DNA of 60,000 nt from Zygnema cylindricum (GCA_037447655.1 JBBHKE010002706.1:126001-186000); one strand, 5' to 3'; positions 23,688-36,700 are shown, numbered from the stretch's first letter. The notes: generated by a model not told the origin, from the letters alone. A program made the numbers and translations.

Positions 23688-25279
23688 ATGCCTGCAAGAA
23701 GGCGCCGCTTGACTGCCAAGCACGCTGACGAGAAACCGCTTTGCGACACTGACTCTTCAGCTGATTTGTTACTCAAGGCTGGACTGGCTGGTTTGAAAAG
23801 TAGGCCAGTACGAAGCAGACTCCTCGCGGGCTCGTCCAGAAAAGTTTCTGACGAGCTTGCAGAAGTTGAATCCATGGTTAAAGCCCGTCTAGAATCTTTA
23901 GAAAAAGAAATAGACTACCAAGGTCATGCGGCTGGGAAAGGTAAGGAGTCGAACAATGACAGGAAGGATGTAACCATCCTATTTGCTGTTACTAGCATGA
24001 TGCTCATTTCTCTTAGTACAATATAGCAATCGTATTCGAGTTGTTAATTCCTACATTTAATTTTTTTAGTTACTTTCTGTTCATTTGTGCTCACTGTCAT
24101 TACTCCTTTGCAAAAACATTTTGCAATGGAGTTACTCTGAACATAAAATGAATGCTCAATGTTTTCACCAGAGATGTCTGCAACCATGAGCTAACACGTA
24201 ATGTGATCCTGGCTGGCAGCTCACTCTATTGAGGTGTTACTTTCCCCTTGGTGAAGTTGTTCCTGCAATAGCAAGTTTGTTAATGCTGCAAATTCAATTA
24301 TGTTTGTTGCTGCAGTTTTTTCCTGTTAACAAATGTTTCTCTTGTTTGCAGAGCTTGATGCATCAACCGCCAGGCTGAAGAAGAGAATAAAGGTAAAGGA
24401 AATCTCTACTTGCGATGCTTGTGTCAAGCCTTTTTGTCAAAATAGCTGCATTGAGATGTTCTTATGCGTTCAAAAGCATATGTTTAGGGTGCATCTTTGA
24501 GCATGTAACGCTGTAGTTGAAAGATGCTGAAGTTTTTCTCCATTGGACTGTTGAAATTATATTATGCATTTAGAAGCATATGTTGAGTATGTAACGCTGA
24601 AGTTAAAATTTGTAGGTGATGGACATGTACTTCGGAATATTACACATTTTTTTCCGCATGTAAATGCAACATTGAAGTTTTGCACACTTGTAAAGCTAGT
24701 GAATATAAAGGCCGTGTAATTCAGTGGTTGTATGACGATTTTTGCAGTTTGAGCTACAAACCTGTTCTAAATACTGCGATGAAGCAGATCGAGAGGCAAA
24801 GTCCTTTGTGGATGATGTAGAAGAAGACCAGCAGGAAATTAAGGTGAGGAATTACCACGTTAGAACCTGATGCAAGGCACTTGCTTACAAATACCTGAGA
24901 CAATGCCTTAACTCTGTTTGTTTTTTGTGCTTGCATTGTATGATTTAGTTGACGTCTTCTGTGCTTATAACTTTTTTGTATGCAGGAGTTCACAACTAAG
25001 CTTATTTCAAAGATGCAGTCAGCAGAAAATAGCTGTAAGTTATCGAATCTCTGTCAATAACTGATTCTGCAAGATATTCATCAATGTCCTTACCTCTTCG
25101 GGTGCTGGTATCTTGGTTGCAAGCACTATTGGTGCAGTCATGTGAGCTAAGAGTCGCTAGCTGTCTATCTAAATTTGTGATGTGTGTTTATCTTTTTCTA
25201 AACAGTCAGCAAGAACCTCTCAGAATTGAGAAATTCAATCAACAGACGTATGGATGAGCTTCAACATCGCTATGGCTAA
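23688..25279 (+). CDS. Small coiled-coil protein, possibly meiotic axis (ASY4/SYCP3-like)
   Basis: Five exons (23688-23940, 24352-24392, 24748-24843, 24986-25034, 25206-25279) join with GT-AG borders and phases that all agree, giving 170 residues. The N-terminus is basic (MPARRRRLTAKH) and could be a nuclear localisation signal. From about residue 55 to the end the protein is Glu/Lys-rich and helical: SRKVSDELAEVESMVKARLE, then EADREAKSFVDDVEEDQQEI and LSELRNSINRRMDELQHRYG. The size, basic head and continuous C-terminal coiled coil resemble the small plant axis protein ASY4 and the Cor1 region of SYCP3. That is a guess from shape, not recognised sequence identity. Gene structure is well supported and function is not. 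Confidence 0.75.
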
Positions 25280-26511
25280 TATTTATGGCAATCATCTTAC
25301 GATCACAGTGTTGACTCGATTTTTAATATATTTTTTCTAATGAAGGGTTTCTAGTGGATAGGATCAGCACGATTGTGTATAATCACACATATTTACCTCC
25401 AACCTTGAATTTTTGTAGACTTGTGCGCTTGTAAGCCAGAAAATGATCAATTATTTGTTAAGACAAATATGTGGAGGAAGTGCAATGGCAAAAACTTTGC
25501 TGGATTAAGGTCGTTATTTCTTTTGAATACAAAGAGGCAAAGAGGCGTTGTGATGCTTGTGTCGTTTCTCAAAACTTAATGCGAAGTTTAAATCTCAAAA
25601 GTCAATTTCTACCAACTTTGACTGGCTGTTTCATAACTGATATGTTGAGCTTGCATCAAAATATGATACCTTGTCAGATTTCTCTCCCTGGATTATTTGC
25701 ATTTTGGTGGTAAAATTTCCTAATGTTCTTGTTGAGCTTAAAGAACTAGAGATGCATGTTACGGAGTGTGTCACACTAATTCCAATGTCAGCGTGGTAGG
25801 TCTTTCTTGTTGCCTGAGTTAATAAATGTTTTGCTTCTGAATGCCACTTTTTTCCATTTGATACAGTAATTTCATACTGTTCTCGTCGTGTTTATGTTTT
25901 CAAGAACTGGAGATGCACATTGCAAAATATGTCACACTAGTTCTCATTTTAGTATGATAGGTTTTTTTTGTTGCCCGAGTTCACGGTGACGTATGTGCCA
26001 TTGTTATGAGCTTCTGGATGCCACTATATGCATATTATGCATATGAAATATGCAGTGATTTCGGCTTCTATAGAGTCATGTCTTTCAAATCCTTTTTGGA
26101 GCCGATGAACAGATTGCTTGTTTACCGTGATGAAAGATTGTAGATCTAGCCTATTCACACTAATGGAAGAATTTGAAGGAGATAATTGTCTCTTCAACCA
26201 TCATGTAAATACTTGGGCAGAGAATGAACTTGAATGAACCATATCAACTCAAAACAGCAAGGACAGAATTGAAACCTTCGTTTTCATCATTGTCGACATA
26301 GCGCACCATATTTACAGCATCCAATCAAAACTATGATTACCATTAATCATTACTATTGTGTGAACGGAGAAGTATTATAGAAATGTGGGCACGCTTGACA
26401 AGACTCCATCGTGGTGCTAAATTTTGAACTTTAAATGACTATAGTACAATGTGCCAGAAACATCTCCAATATGCTTATTTACTGCTGTATACATGATATT
26501 AATGCGATTTA
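25280..26511. other. Non-coding stretch downstream of the coiled-coil gene
   Basis: AT-rich sequence with no supportable gene. The beginning is presumably 3' UTR. A partial internal duplication is visible: CTAGAGATGCA...GTGTGTCACACTA near 25745-25780 recurs near 25905-25940. Confidence 0.5.
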
Positions 26512-26606
26512 TCAAAACTTTCTAACATAGTCTATCGTCCACACAATCGTGACACCGTCAAAACTTTCTAACATAGTCTATCGTCCACACAATCGTGACA
26601 CCGTCA
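26512..26606. repeat. Perfect 46-bp tandem duplication
   Basis: A 46-bp unit beginning TCAAAACTTTCTAACATAG and ending CAATCGTGACACCG occurs twice in direct order with no visible difference. This suggests a recent duplication. Confidence 0.95.
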
Positions 26607-26687
26607 TAGACAGTTTATGCATTTTGTGTTGATGATCGGCGATATTCTACATATCGCATGGGCGCCAAAGTGAAAACTTTGAGAAAT

Positions 26688-26760
26688 GGCCAAGCCGGGG
26701 ATCGAAACCCGTGACCTTGTGTTAGCCGTACACTAGCTCTACCAACTGAGCTACCCAGCC
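26688..26760 (-). tRNA. tRNA-like pseudogene or tRNA-derived SINE head
   Basis: The 73-nt minus-strand sequence folds like a tRNA. The acceptor arms GGCTGGG and CTTGGCC pair over seven positions with G-U pairs. The D arm is GCTC-AGTTGGTA-GAGC. The polymerase III A box is TAGCTCAGTTGG and the B box GGTTTCGATCC has one extra T. The anticodon arm is GTGT-ACGGCTA-ACAC, which would read GGC (Ala) but has C instead of T at position 33. The T loop has eight bases. These faults argue against a working tRNA. The 5' part is duplicated just upstream on its strand (26761-26800). No 3' SINE tail is evident. Confidence 0.6.
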
Positions 26761-26829
26761 GATGTGCATGCAACTGAGCTACCCGGCCGATGTGCATGCA
26801 AGTGCCTGAAACCGAATTTACGGCAATGA

Positions 26830-28900
26830 ACGGCGCACTGGCGAAGCCACCATCAACTACGATACACACGTGTGGAGTCCGAAGTGGACAATCCTCCGAC
26901 ATTTTGTACATCCTCCTTCACCCTTAACATTTCAAGTTGCTTTGCAACCTTCATCGTTCGCCGTCCCACTCCGTGTCCACCTCCACCTCCTACTATGGGC
27001 CAAATCCTCTGCCACCTTTTCCTCTTCCCCAGAGTTCGAATCAAGCACTACCGAACCATTTTGTCTCTATTTTGGTGCTCAATTTTTCACTCCCCTCTTC
27101 TCTTTATAACATGCTCCTACATGTCTCCATCCTCGAGGAGAAATAGGATCAACTTGCGCACTGAGGCATGTAAAGAAAAATCCCATATTAATGGTCATCG
27201 GAAAATTCCATGGAAGCAAAAGTCATGCATTCAACCTATTTGATCCATTGAGTGGTTGCGTACCTCTTCTCACAAGTATAGCTTTATAGGACATCCATTT
27301 ATATACAGATATTTCAGCAATTCTAATGGGCCACATTGCATTTTGTTCTATTTTAAATGCAGATGCTCAGGCAAGAACTAGCATAGGCCAAGTTGTTTAC
27401 TGAACGCGAATTTTGATGAGAAATGATCTAATTAAAATATATACCAAGGCAGTGTGTGTAGAAGTCAGAAAGTTACACCTTGTAAATTGTCCACATGAAC
27501 TTATTGTAACCTGTGCTCATTTCTATCTCAATATTCATTTATTTTCAATCAACTCAATATGTTATAAAATTAAGTGTAAGGCAACATTCGGAGTCCTAAA
27601 TTGTCAAATTGCCGATGAAGACGTGGCGATATGTTAAGTTCTTCCTTTTCTTATCCCAAAAAGTTCTTACTTTCTTAAAAGGGACAACGCCCATAAAGCA
27701 AATGCCTCAAGTTTGGAAATGTTATCTCAAGACTTCTTCGACGCTCCGTCGAGCATACTCACTCACAAAAATTATACATACAATCAATTAGAATGTGATG
27801 AGCCACACAAAATGGTCCCCTTTTCCATCTATAGGACTTGCAAGAGCATTTACTACACGTCTGAGCTAACCATCGGTTACCGAGATTTGAGCGATTTTGG
27901 CTTCCGCTTTAACGGAAATACCTTCTTGAATAGTTAAGCCATATGCAAATAGTTTATCTTGTAAAGCCAAAACGTTACCTTTATTTCATATTTTAAAAGG
28001 AATTTCAGCACAACTTGTTTTCAACGCAAAATCATAATGAGGGCTTAATAGTTTAAATAGGTTGGACACTGAAAAAAAAATGTTTTAAGTCTTTCAAGAG
28101 AGAACAATCAATGCAAAGGAATTTCCTCGTTTATATTGTCAATATGCTTCAATATATCTTCAATACCTCATATTGGTAAAAGGATGATAGTAAATGATAG
28201 ACGAGCATCGTCGAGAGGCGCATTTATCAAAGTGGAAGTCAAATTTGTGGATGAGTTTTATTGGACAATTAAGCTTACATTTGTACATCTTTTGTTTATT
28301 TTCACATTTTGCATTGAGTAAAATATACATTTTCCTGTATATTCTCCGAACCGTGCATTCTTGTATATTCGTACAGTTCAAACCGGGTTCAGCCTGATGG
28401 AACCGAACCGAAAGGTTTCTAAGGTCGTTCGAGCCGAACCAAACCATTCTTTACCGGGTTCCAAAAAGGCAAAACCGAACCAACCGAAAAATTGGTTTGG
28501 TTCCATTCGATTAACCGAGCCATAGTTAAAATCTGCAAGGCGTAGGATAATTTCATATTACCTTTCTTTCGCATCGCTCGGATTCTTAGATCCGGCAGTG
28601 TGCACGCAAAAAAATGTTTGAACAGTGGCGTTAATAACTTAATAGTTTATACTTATCAATTATTAGGGCACTCTCCCATGTGCTAAAGTTATAGTTATTT
28701 TCTGTCATTTTCCTCTATAACTTGGAAAAAAACGAGAAAATACGCAGCCGTACCAAAAAAATGAAATTACCACCATACAAGTTGCGTTACCTTAAAACTT
28801 TAACCGTATTGTAGTTTGTCGTATAGCGCGATGTAGTTGTCGTTTAGCGCGTTTCGACCCACTTTTGCGTCCTTCAGGCTCATCTTCAAACTTTATATAA
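26830..28900. other. Gene-poor stretch
   Basis: No gene is supportable. Short open frames around 26870-27240 and 27413-28320 lack any domain. A CCGAACC-rich low-complexity patch lies at about 28375-28500. Confidence 0.5.
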
Positions 28901-28902
28901 AA

Positions 28903-30192
28903 TCACCTCGCGAGGTGATTTTAAACAAAGTTCCACGACGTGGGCGAATATGCATATGATTTCGCACGCGACGGAGGTTTTTTTACAATTTTTGTGCCCG
29001 GAGTACCAAAAAAAAAAACCTACTGTACGTTTCCAACCTGTGCGAGACTTTTTTCCGTGCGCTTTTTCCCGTACAGTAACCGTGAGGGGGTCTCGACCAA
29101 CGGACGCCATTTTGCAAAAGCGAAGTCCGTGAAAGCGCCTCTCTCTCTCTCCCTCTCCCACTAACGTGTATATCTCACAATTCTTGCAATGAAAAAAGGC
29201 AAGAAAGGTATCAAATGAAAGATCTCTAAAAAATATTTATTTTGGCTATCTTTTAGGGTATGTCCCCATGTAATCGGTACTTTGATAAAGTATTTTGGAT
29301 TGTAGTAAGGATTCTCCGTACTACTTTGAAGAGCGTCCCTGTGTGCGAAAATGAAATCGGAACTTTAGAATGTGACGGTTGTAGACGTAGGTACAGCTTG
29401 TGACGCTTGAAGACGACTTCGAAACTTCCGACGATTAGTGACGCCAACAAAAACAGCGTCAGTTTAGATTTTTGTGAAATCGTAGATGTTTAGGGTTTGG
29501 TGATATTGTGCCTTCATGCTCACTTGTGACAACGTCGAGGTCACTGATTCAATAGCCTTTTGCCATGGTTTTCTGATTTCGTTTTTTCTACTTTTCTCGC
29601 TCGACTTGCCATTAAAAAAAAACCTGAAAATTGTCAAAAATAATATTTTTAAAATATCTTTTATTTTATACCAATTTTGTCGTGTTAGTTATCTAATTTT
29701 GTTGGGGTTGGGGTTGTAGTTTTGGCTTTGTCAATTGTCGTGCTTTTCATTTTGAGTTTGGGTGCTTTTATTTTCCTGGTTGTTGTTTTGTTTTTGTTTT
29801 TGTTGTGTTGTTATTTTATTCCCCTGGTAGTTTTTCAGTTTCGGCCATGCCACCCCTTTTGTACCCCCGTACTCAGATGGTTTACCGTCGTGCATTTTAA
29901 TATATCCTGCGTTTTTTTTTTATTCTAAATAGTGTGAGATATAAGCGATTGTGTGAGAGGGAGAGGGGAGAGGCGACGACGGCGCAAAATCTTGCAAAGG
30001 ACCCCATGAATGAAAGTGGAGGTCCGAGACCCCTGCAGATTTTTTTCCGTACATGCGCGTGACGGACACGGAAAAAAATAGCGAGGACTCTCCCTCGTCC
30101 TAAAATTTTCACACTCTTGTGGCGCGTGCGTGGGTCATTTTCCATTCGCTGTTTGGGCGGTACTTGAACTAAAATCACCCCCTCGAGGTGAT
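28903..30192. mobile_element. Long inverted-repeat element X (arms about 270 bp)
   Basis: The left arm (about 28903-29175) and right arm (about 29925-30192) are imperfect reverse complements. They share ends AAAATCACCTCG and AGGTGATTTT, an internal GGGGTCTCG, and a TCTCCCTCTC tract followed by TATATCTCACA. The left tip is itself a palindrome (AAATCACCTCGCGAGGTGAT). No transposase frame is seen. The arms are interleaved with those of element Z. Confidence 0.55.
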
Positions 30193-30806
30193 TTTGGATG
30201 AAGTATTTTTTTGGGCTGGATTCTCTTCCGAGGGTCGAAAAGAGGAAAACGCCAAAATGCGTTCAAATGACGACAAACACGCCGTACATCCAAAGAATGA
30301 ATTGACGTTTACTTTACTTTGGTAAATATGATTTTTTCGTACGGCTAAAGTTTTTGTCAAAGCTCCCTGAATTTTAGGGCAAAAAGACAGAGAAAAGTAG
30401 ATACTTTAATACATGGGGACGTACCCTTAGCTTATTTTGATGGCAAGTAGAGTGAGAACGGACGATAAAACAAAATCGGGAAACCATGGCGGAATGTTTT
30501 AGATTCAGTGACGTCGACGCTATCATAAGTGAGCGTGACGTCAAAATGTCACAAACCCTAAACATCTACAATGTCACAAGTAGGTAGACGTCAACAAACG
30601 TCGCTATTTTGTAAACGTCATCAATTGTCGCGAGTTTTGTAGTCGTCTACAAACCGTCACAAATTACACCCACGTCTACTTCCGTCACGATCTAAAGTAA
30701 CGATTTTATTTTTTTACATACGAATGCTCTGAAAGTAGTACGGAGAATCTTCGTTAAAAACAAAGTTACAAAATTAAAGTTTCGGTTTCATGGAAAATTG
30801 CCCTAA
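29256..30806. mobile_element. Long inverted-repeat element Z (arms about 360 bp)
   Basis: The left arm (about 29256-29615) matches the reverse complement of the right arm (about 30430-30806). Shared words in order are TTAGGG at the end, GATTCTCCGTACTACTTT, GACGCTTG/GACGGTTTG-type stretches, GATGTTTAGGGTTTG, ACGTCGAGGTCACTGA and GCCATGGTTT. A second inverted copy of the left tip (ATGGGGACGTACCCTTA) occurs at about 30414-30431. No coding capacity is recognised. Confidence 0.6.
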
Positions 30807-32342
30807 GTAGCGATTCGCGGTGACATTACCTATATAGTGTATACCGTATAGAAGTTTCTCGGAAAAAAAATCGTTTTTTATCCCAAGATTATCAGTATAA
30901 AATGCGTATAATATAAGAAAACTACGTACGGTATACGTACTTTATAGCGCTTGGACTTTGGAACCCTTTTCTCCATAGTTGTTCAAATCGCGCGATTTTT
31001 TCCTTTTTTCCGATTAAAACGTATAGTTCGTGACTTTTGAATAAATCGTAAAAAAACGCGATGTACTTTCTGTACGGTAAACTGAACGGAGAATTTACGG
31101 AAACTTTACGGTATGTACAGTAACTGTACGGTTTGGTACCCGAAAAGTACGGAATTTAACTAAAAGATACGTTGCACTTCGTAGTACTTTCTGTCGGGTA
31201 AACTGAACAGAAATTTAACGGGAAACGTACGAAATTGTACCAACATTGTACGGACTATGACGAAAAAAGACGGGAAATATACGGAAAATGTACAAACTGC
31301 GGGATATGTAAAATTTATTTTTGTTTACATGTACGTAATAGTACGGACGAAAATTCATTAACGATTTTTACGATTTTTTCAAAAGGTTCAATGCGTTTGT
31401 TACGTATAATTCGTTGCGATTAAACCGTTCGCACTAAACGCCGTGAACAACTATGCTTTTCTCACATTTCAACTTTTGGAATCGAGTAGAATACGGTACC
31501 ATCAAATATTCAATTCGGACTCTGAAGCTTGAGTGAATTTTCTGCTTCCTGTCATGTTGCTGGAGTTCCATGGGCTGTGGAGGTCTCGAATGACGGAGCT
31601 CGTACCTTACTAAAATAGAGAGGCACAGAGAGAGGAGGGAGAGACAGAGAGAGGAGGGAGAGACAGAGAGAGAGGGAAAGAGAGAGAGAGGGGCGGGAGA
31701 GGGGGAGGGAGAGAGGAACAAGGGTGGCTATGGGAAAGGGAGAGGTACGCCACTCATTTCCCTTTCTCTTTATCTTCCTTCGTCCTTTTGTCCCTTTTGT
31801 TTCATTTGTCAGTCTTGTTCTTTTTTTCCTTTTTGTTTTTTTTTTTTGTTTTTTTTGCAGTCATTGTTGTTTGTATCTTTGTTAGAATGAGCTTCTAATC
31901 ATTTTGCTAAACTGCAAAGTTATTTATTTTTATTCTCATCACCCTCATCCATGCTTTCATTGTGTTTAGTATTACGATAATCGTATTTTATGAATGTTTT
32001 GCTCTTTTTATCCTTTTCCTAAATTGATCTATATAGCAAAACCAATTTAGTTACTGGAATTCGAGCAACATTTAGACTTATGATCCTGAAACGTTGTTAT
32101 GGTTTTGTTCAAATAATTTGAAGAATAAGTGTACCTCTTTTTAGGGTTTTCTTGAATTAAGAAATGTTTCTGATAGACAGAGCTATGGTTTCGATGAAAA
32201 TTACACTGATAACTAGGGTTTACAAAATTGCCAAAATACAAACTTAAGTACTCCCTTGAATGATCATGTCAGATTGTGTGAGGGTTAAGTATCCCCCGCT
32301 ACAAATTCATTTTCAGTTTCATTTTTACAGTTTGGATCAAAG
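30807..32342. other. CGTAC-rich non-coding stretch
   Basis: It is dense in TACGG/GTACG words. An imperfect direct duplication of period about 120 bp carries GTACTTTCTGTACGGTAAAC at 31063 and a variant at 31183. A C/T-rich tract (GA-rich on plus) lies at 31615-31740. No gene is visible. Confidence 0.6.
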
Positions 32343-32543
32343 TACACCACTCATCGCTAGTAGAGTTAGTGAATTATTAGCGTTAACACTTTTATGAGAA
32401 TTCACTACACTGAATCATGTGTGCCACGTGGCTCATTATAGGCCACTTAACTTCATAGTGTTATCGACACTAAGTTATAATTTCGGGTCAAAAAACACTA
32501 CTTGATGTTAGAGTGATTAACTTGAAAAACGATGGTTAGTGTA
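32343..32543. mobile_element. TA-flanked MITE, degenerate copy
   Basis: The left end TACACCACTCATCGCTAGTA and the right end ACGATGGTTAGTGTA are related inverted repeats. TA flanks both sides. It directly abuts another copy (32545-32768). Confidence 0.7.
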
Positions 32544-32544
32544 G

Positions 32545-32768
32545 TACACTGTGAATCGCTATCAGCGTTAATACACTAATTCAGTGCCGATTTGTTTTGC
32601 CCTTTGGCCACAAATTAGCGTTTACAACACTAAATGATTTTTTTCTTCACGCTAATTCTTCTAACGGTTCAAAACCAGCCACGTCATTCGGAACTGAATT
32701 AGAATCAATAACATTATTATAAACTCTACGCTAATAATTTCTTTACTCTAATAGCGATTCGGAGTGTA
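32545..32768. mobile_element. TA-flanked MITE, adjacent copy
   Basis: The ends TACACTGTGAATCGCTATCA and AATAGCGATTCGGAGTGTA form an imperfect inverted repeat. Only one base separates it from the preceding MITE's flanking TA. Confidence 0.75.
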
Positions 32769-32939
32769 TAAATAGTCCAGTACAAATATTTCAGATGTCT
32801 TTTACTTTAGCACGATATAGTGTGGGTTACGGCAATCCATGACACTCAGACATTATTTCTGACGTCAGCAAATGAGAAAAAGTAGTCTACTTCAATTATG
32901 TCCATTGTCTGTTAAAAAGTCTCATTTATGATGGTTCAC

Positions 32940-33182
32940 ATAGAGCGGGAGAGAGGGAAGGAGAGGAAAGTGACGGCAGGGAGAGCAATGAAAGGGAGGG
33001 CAGAGAGAGACGAGGAAAGGAGATATGGAAGGGGGAGGAAGGAGGGTTGAGGGAGAGGAGAGAGGGAAAAGGGAAAAGAAAAAGGGAGGAGATAAGGGAA
33101 GGAGGGTTGAGAGGAGAAGAGAGAGAAGAGAGGGAAAAGAGATAAAAAAAGGGCGGGGGGGGAGGAAGGAGGGTTGAGAGAA
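32940..33182. repeat. Polypurine tract upstream of GID8
   Basis: Almost pure A/G on the plus strand with repeated GGAAGGAGGGTTGAG units (about four). Long open frames on the minus strand are artefacts. The stretch 33183-33689 is T-rich and intron-like, consistent with a 5' intron of GID8. Confidence 0.9.
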
Positions 33183-33704
33183 GAACAAAATGACACCGAA
33201 GTTCCTCTACTTCAGGTTAATTTTTTGTCTGGTCATATGGCTTTGAGAAGTTTATATGTGTTTTGTGGCTGTCCACAAATTGATATAGTTGTGGGATCCA
33301 GGTCAGGATTTTTTTGTCCTTTCCATCCCTAATTGTGTAAACAAAAGGCATCATTTTTTAACAAAAACCATGTTGCATAATTTTCTTAGGAGTTCCTTCT
33401 TTATCATTTAAAGAAGTGTATGGCCTATTCATGTCCTACCTTAATTTTTTAAGTATTTCTCTATTGGTTTTTCCCTTTCTACCGTTTCAAATTATTACAA
33501 ATTATTTGCACCTGTTGTTAAACTAGATTAGTAAACCTGCATTTTCTAATTTTCAGTATTGTTCTTTTTTGTTTTTCTTTGTGCATTTTCCCTAACCTGA
33601 CAGCTGAAATTTAACTATTTACACTTGTTGGTAACTAAAATATTTAACCTCAACTTTTTTTTTTCTTATCCTGTTTGACATTTTTTCAGGCGGCAACCAA
33701 AAAA

Positions 33705-36700
33705 ATGATAAGTCGGGAGGAATGGGAACGGCGATTGAGAGATGTACGGATTCAGAAAGAGGATATGAATAAACTGGTTATGAATTTTCTCGTAACGGAG
33801 GGCTATGTGGATTCAGCGGAAAGGTTTCAAATGGAGTCTGGGACACCACGTAATATTCACCTAACTTTTACTATAATAACCACATCTCTCGCTCTCTCTC
33901 TCACTTTCTTCCCCCCCCCTCTCTCTCTCTCTCTCCCCCTCTCTCTCTCTCCCTCTCTCTCCCTCTCTCTCTCCCTCTCTCTCTCCCTCTCTCTCCCTCT
34001 CTCTCCCTCTCTCTCTCCCTCTCTCCCTCTCTCTCTCTCTCNNNNNNNNNNNNNNNNNNNNNNNNNNNNNNNNNNNNNNNNNNNNNNNNNNNNNNNNNNN
34101 NNNNNNNNNNNNNNNNNNNNNNNNNNNNNNNNNNNNNNNNNNNNNNNNNNNNNNNNNNNNNNNNNNNNNNNNNNNNNNNNNNNNNNNCACCTCCTACAGT
34201 TGGTCGGCGGTATAAGTTTTGCTACGGCTTATCTCAGGGTCTTCAAATCTACTTTTGTATATTAAGATAATCGTGCGCTTTCTCTTGTTCTCTCTCCCTA
34301 AGATATTGGACGGCTATCTTGGTGAAGGATTTGTAAATCTTAACACGAGTTAATAAAATCGGAGTTACTCGTATTATTTCAATTCAACAGAAGACAGGTG
34401 CTAATAGAATTATATGTTTTCATCTAAACTTCTGGGACTCTATTCGGCATCGTTTTGAATATGGCGGCTGGTTGACATCCTCCACTAGAATATGCCGCCC
34501 ATAATATTTACTTTGTTGGTTATTACTTGTTTCATAGCCGTTGTTTCTATTCTCAGGGATTTTTGTAATAGTATATGAACCCCTCCAGATGCATTTTCTA
34601 TTTTTACTATTTTCTATTTTTCCTATTTTCATTTTTTTTCCATTTTACGTATATTTGTGCAAGCTACACTGGAATTGCTACAAGAGTGGAGGAATACTAG
34701 CGTGGGGTCTGTATTACTGTTATTAATTCTAATTCAGTTACAAATGACTCGGTTAATTTTGAACCGTTTAAGTTATTATTGCAAGAAAAAAAATAGTTAG
34801 TGCCGTTGATTCTATTTCAGGTGCAAGGGGTAAAATTTAGGGGCACCGATATAGTGTCATTAACATTAATAACGATATACGGTGTACATTGTGAATCGCT
34901 ATTAGAGTAAAGAAATAATCTAGGGTTGGGACTGTTTTAGCGTTAATGATTCTATTGTAGTTACGAAAGACGTGAATGATTCTTAATCGCTGATAGAATC
35001 AGGGTTTAAGAAAATACCATTTAGTATTATTAACTGAATCAGTATTATTAACGTAAACAACAGTTCAGTGTAGTGGATTGCTACATCAGTCAAATTTTGA
35101 CTGGCACAGAAATAAGAGCACCAAAATTAAGTCCTTTTAATGTATGCTTTATGGTTCAATCAGTTGAGTGTTTTTGTGCTGTGAAAGCCAAGTATTATCC
35201 GGCATTTTATTTATAAAGTTTTATTCGGTGGTGACATGTCTAACCTTGTGGTCGAGGAATATCACTCGGTCAATCATATGGAGCTCTTACACGATTTTTT
35301 CAAATTTTCAATGTTATTTGTTCATTGTACAATGGTAACTCGTTCATGCGGCAATGTTGAGCTATGTAAAGTTTTCATTTTGACTTTGAATTGTAGGGTC
35401 TTTATAGCTCGGTTTTTTTTCATTTATGGTTTGTAATCAGGCACAGGATACCAGTGACAGAGATTTCCTTTCGTATCTTTTGCAATGAACCGCTTTAATA
35501 TGACTTACACTAATGCCAGTCGATCTGTTGTAAAAGTTATTTTAGAATAACATAACTTAATCCGTGAATTGGGTTTAAATTGCTCCAAACCTTGAATGGT
35601 GTAGAACTCACCCGATGTGAGAGAACAAAACTTAATGGTGTGGGTTAATATTGTCTGGATGGTTGGTAACACCTTTTATAACGTTGCAACCAGTTAAAGA
35701 GGGCTGCTGATGGCGATATAAACAGGAGTTTTATTTTATATTACAATGCTGATGTTTGATTTTGTTTTTTTTTTTTTCCTTTGCAGCGGAAATTGACCTT
35801 GGTACTATCACGGAACGTATGGCGGTTCGAAAAGCCGTACAGTGTGGAAACGTTGAAGATGCAATTGACAAAGTTAACGATTTAAATCCTGAGGTATGGA
35901 ACTTGCAGTGTATAAATGAGCAAATGTAACTACAAGTATTATCCATGCGTATAACAATAGATGTTTTTTATACCATTCTGGGCACTCTTGCTATGGACAC
36001 ATGATCAAGAGGGTCATTAATTGTCGATACATTTTGTTTGAATAGACTTATTTTTATGGGAGTCGGATAATGACATTATTCATTTACTTTTTATTTCACA
36101 TGTACAAAAATAGCCAGCATTTTTTAATTCACAAATATTTCCTGATTTGGTTGCGCGTTGCCAGTTGTTCACTTTTTTTTTTGTCAACTGGTAAGAAATT
36201 TGGAGTCTAACTTTTATAATAAATGTGTCCTTTGTAAGTTTATGGTCAACACCAATTCAAATGTGGGTGTCAAGAAATTAGCTTTGTGTCCTTAATGTTA
36301 GTATGTATCAGGCTAATTATGGTATGGCAATTCAACGAGGCGTTGTTAAAGTTGTCCTCTCGCGAATCATTCTATTGTTTGTATTGTCACATTATTGTCT
36401 TCATTTTAATCACTCGTCAGTACGCCTATTACAGTTTTAAATTTAAAGTGCTTGTATTGTGATCAGATTTTGGACACCAACCCACAACTGTATTTCCATC
36501 TTCAACAACAAAGGCTTATTGAACTCATTCGTAGTGGGAGAGTGGAGGAGGCTTTGGAGTTTGCACAGGAAGAATTGGCTCCCAGAGGGGAGGAGAACGT
36601 ATGTGTAAACCTACCTTAAGGGATATATGTTATGGTTTTGTATTAGTTGTCAGAAATTTGCAAATCTTTCTCTGTCTCAGCTTACTAATTCCAGTCTTGT

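Noticed and set aside
26688-26760. Functional tRNA-Ala(GGC)
   Set aside because: C at position 33 and an eight-base T loop argue against function, so it is listed as a tRNA-like pseudogene instead.
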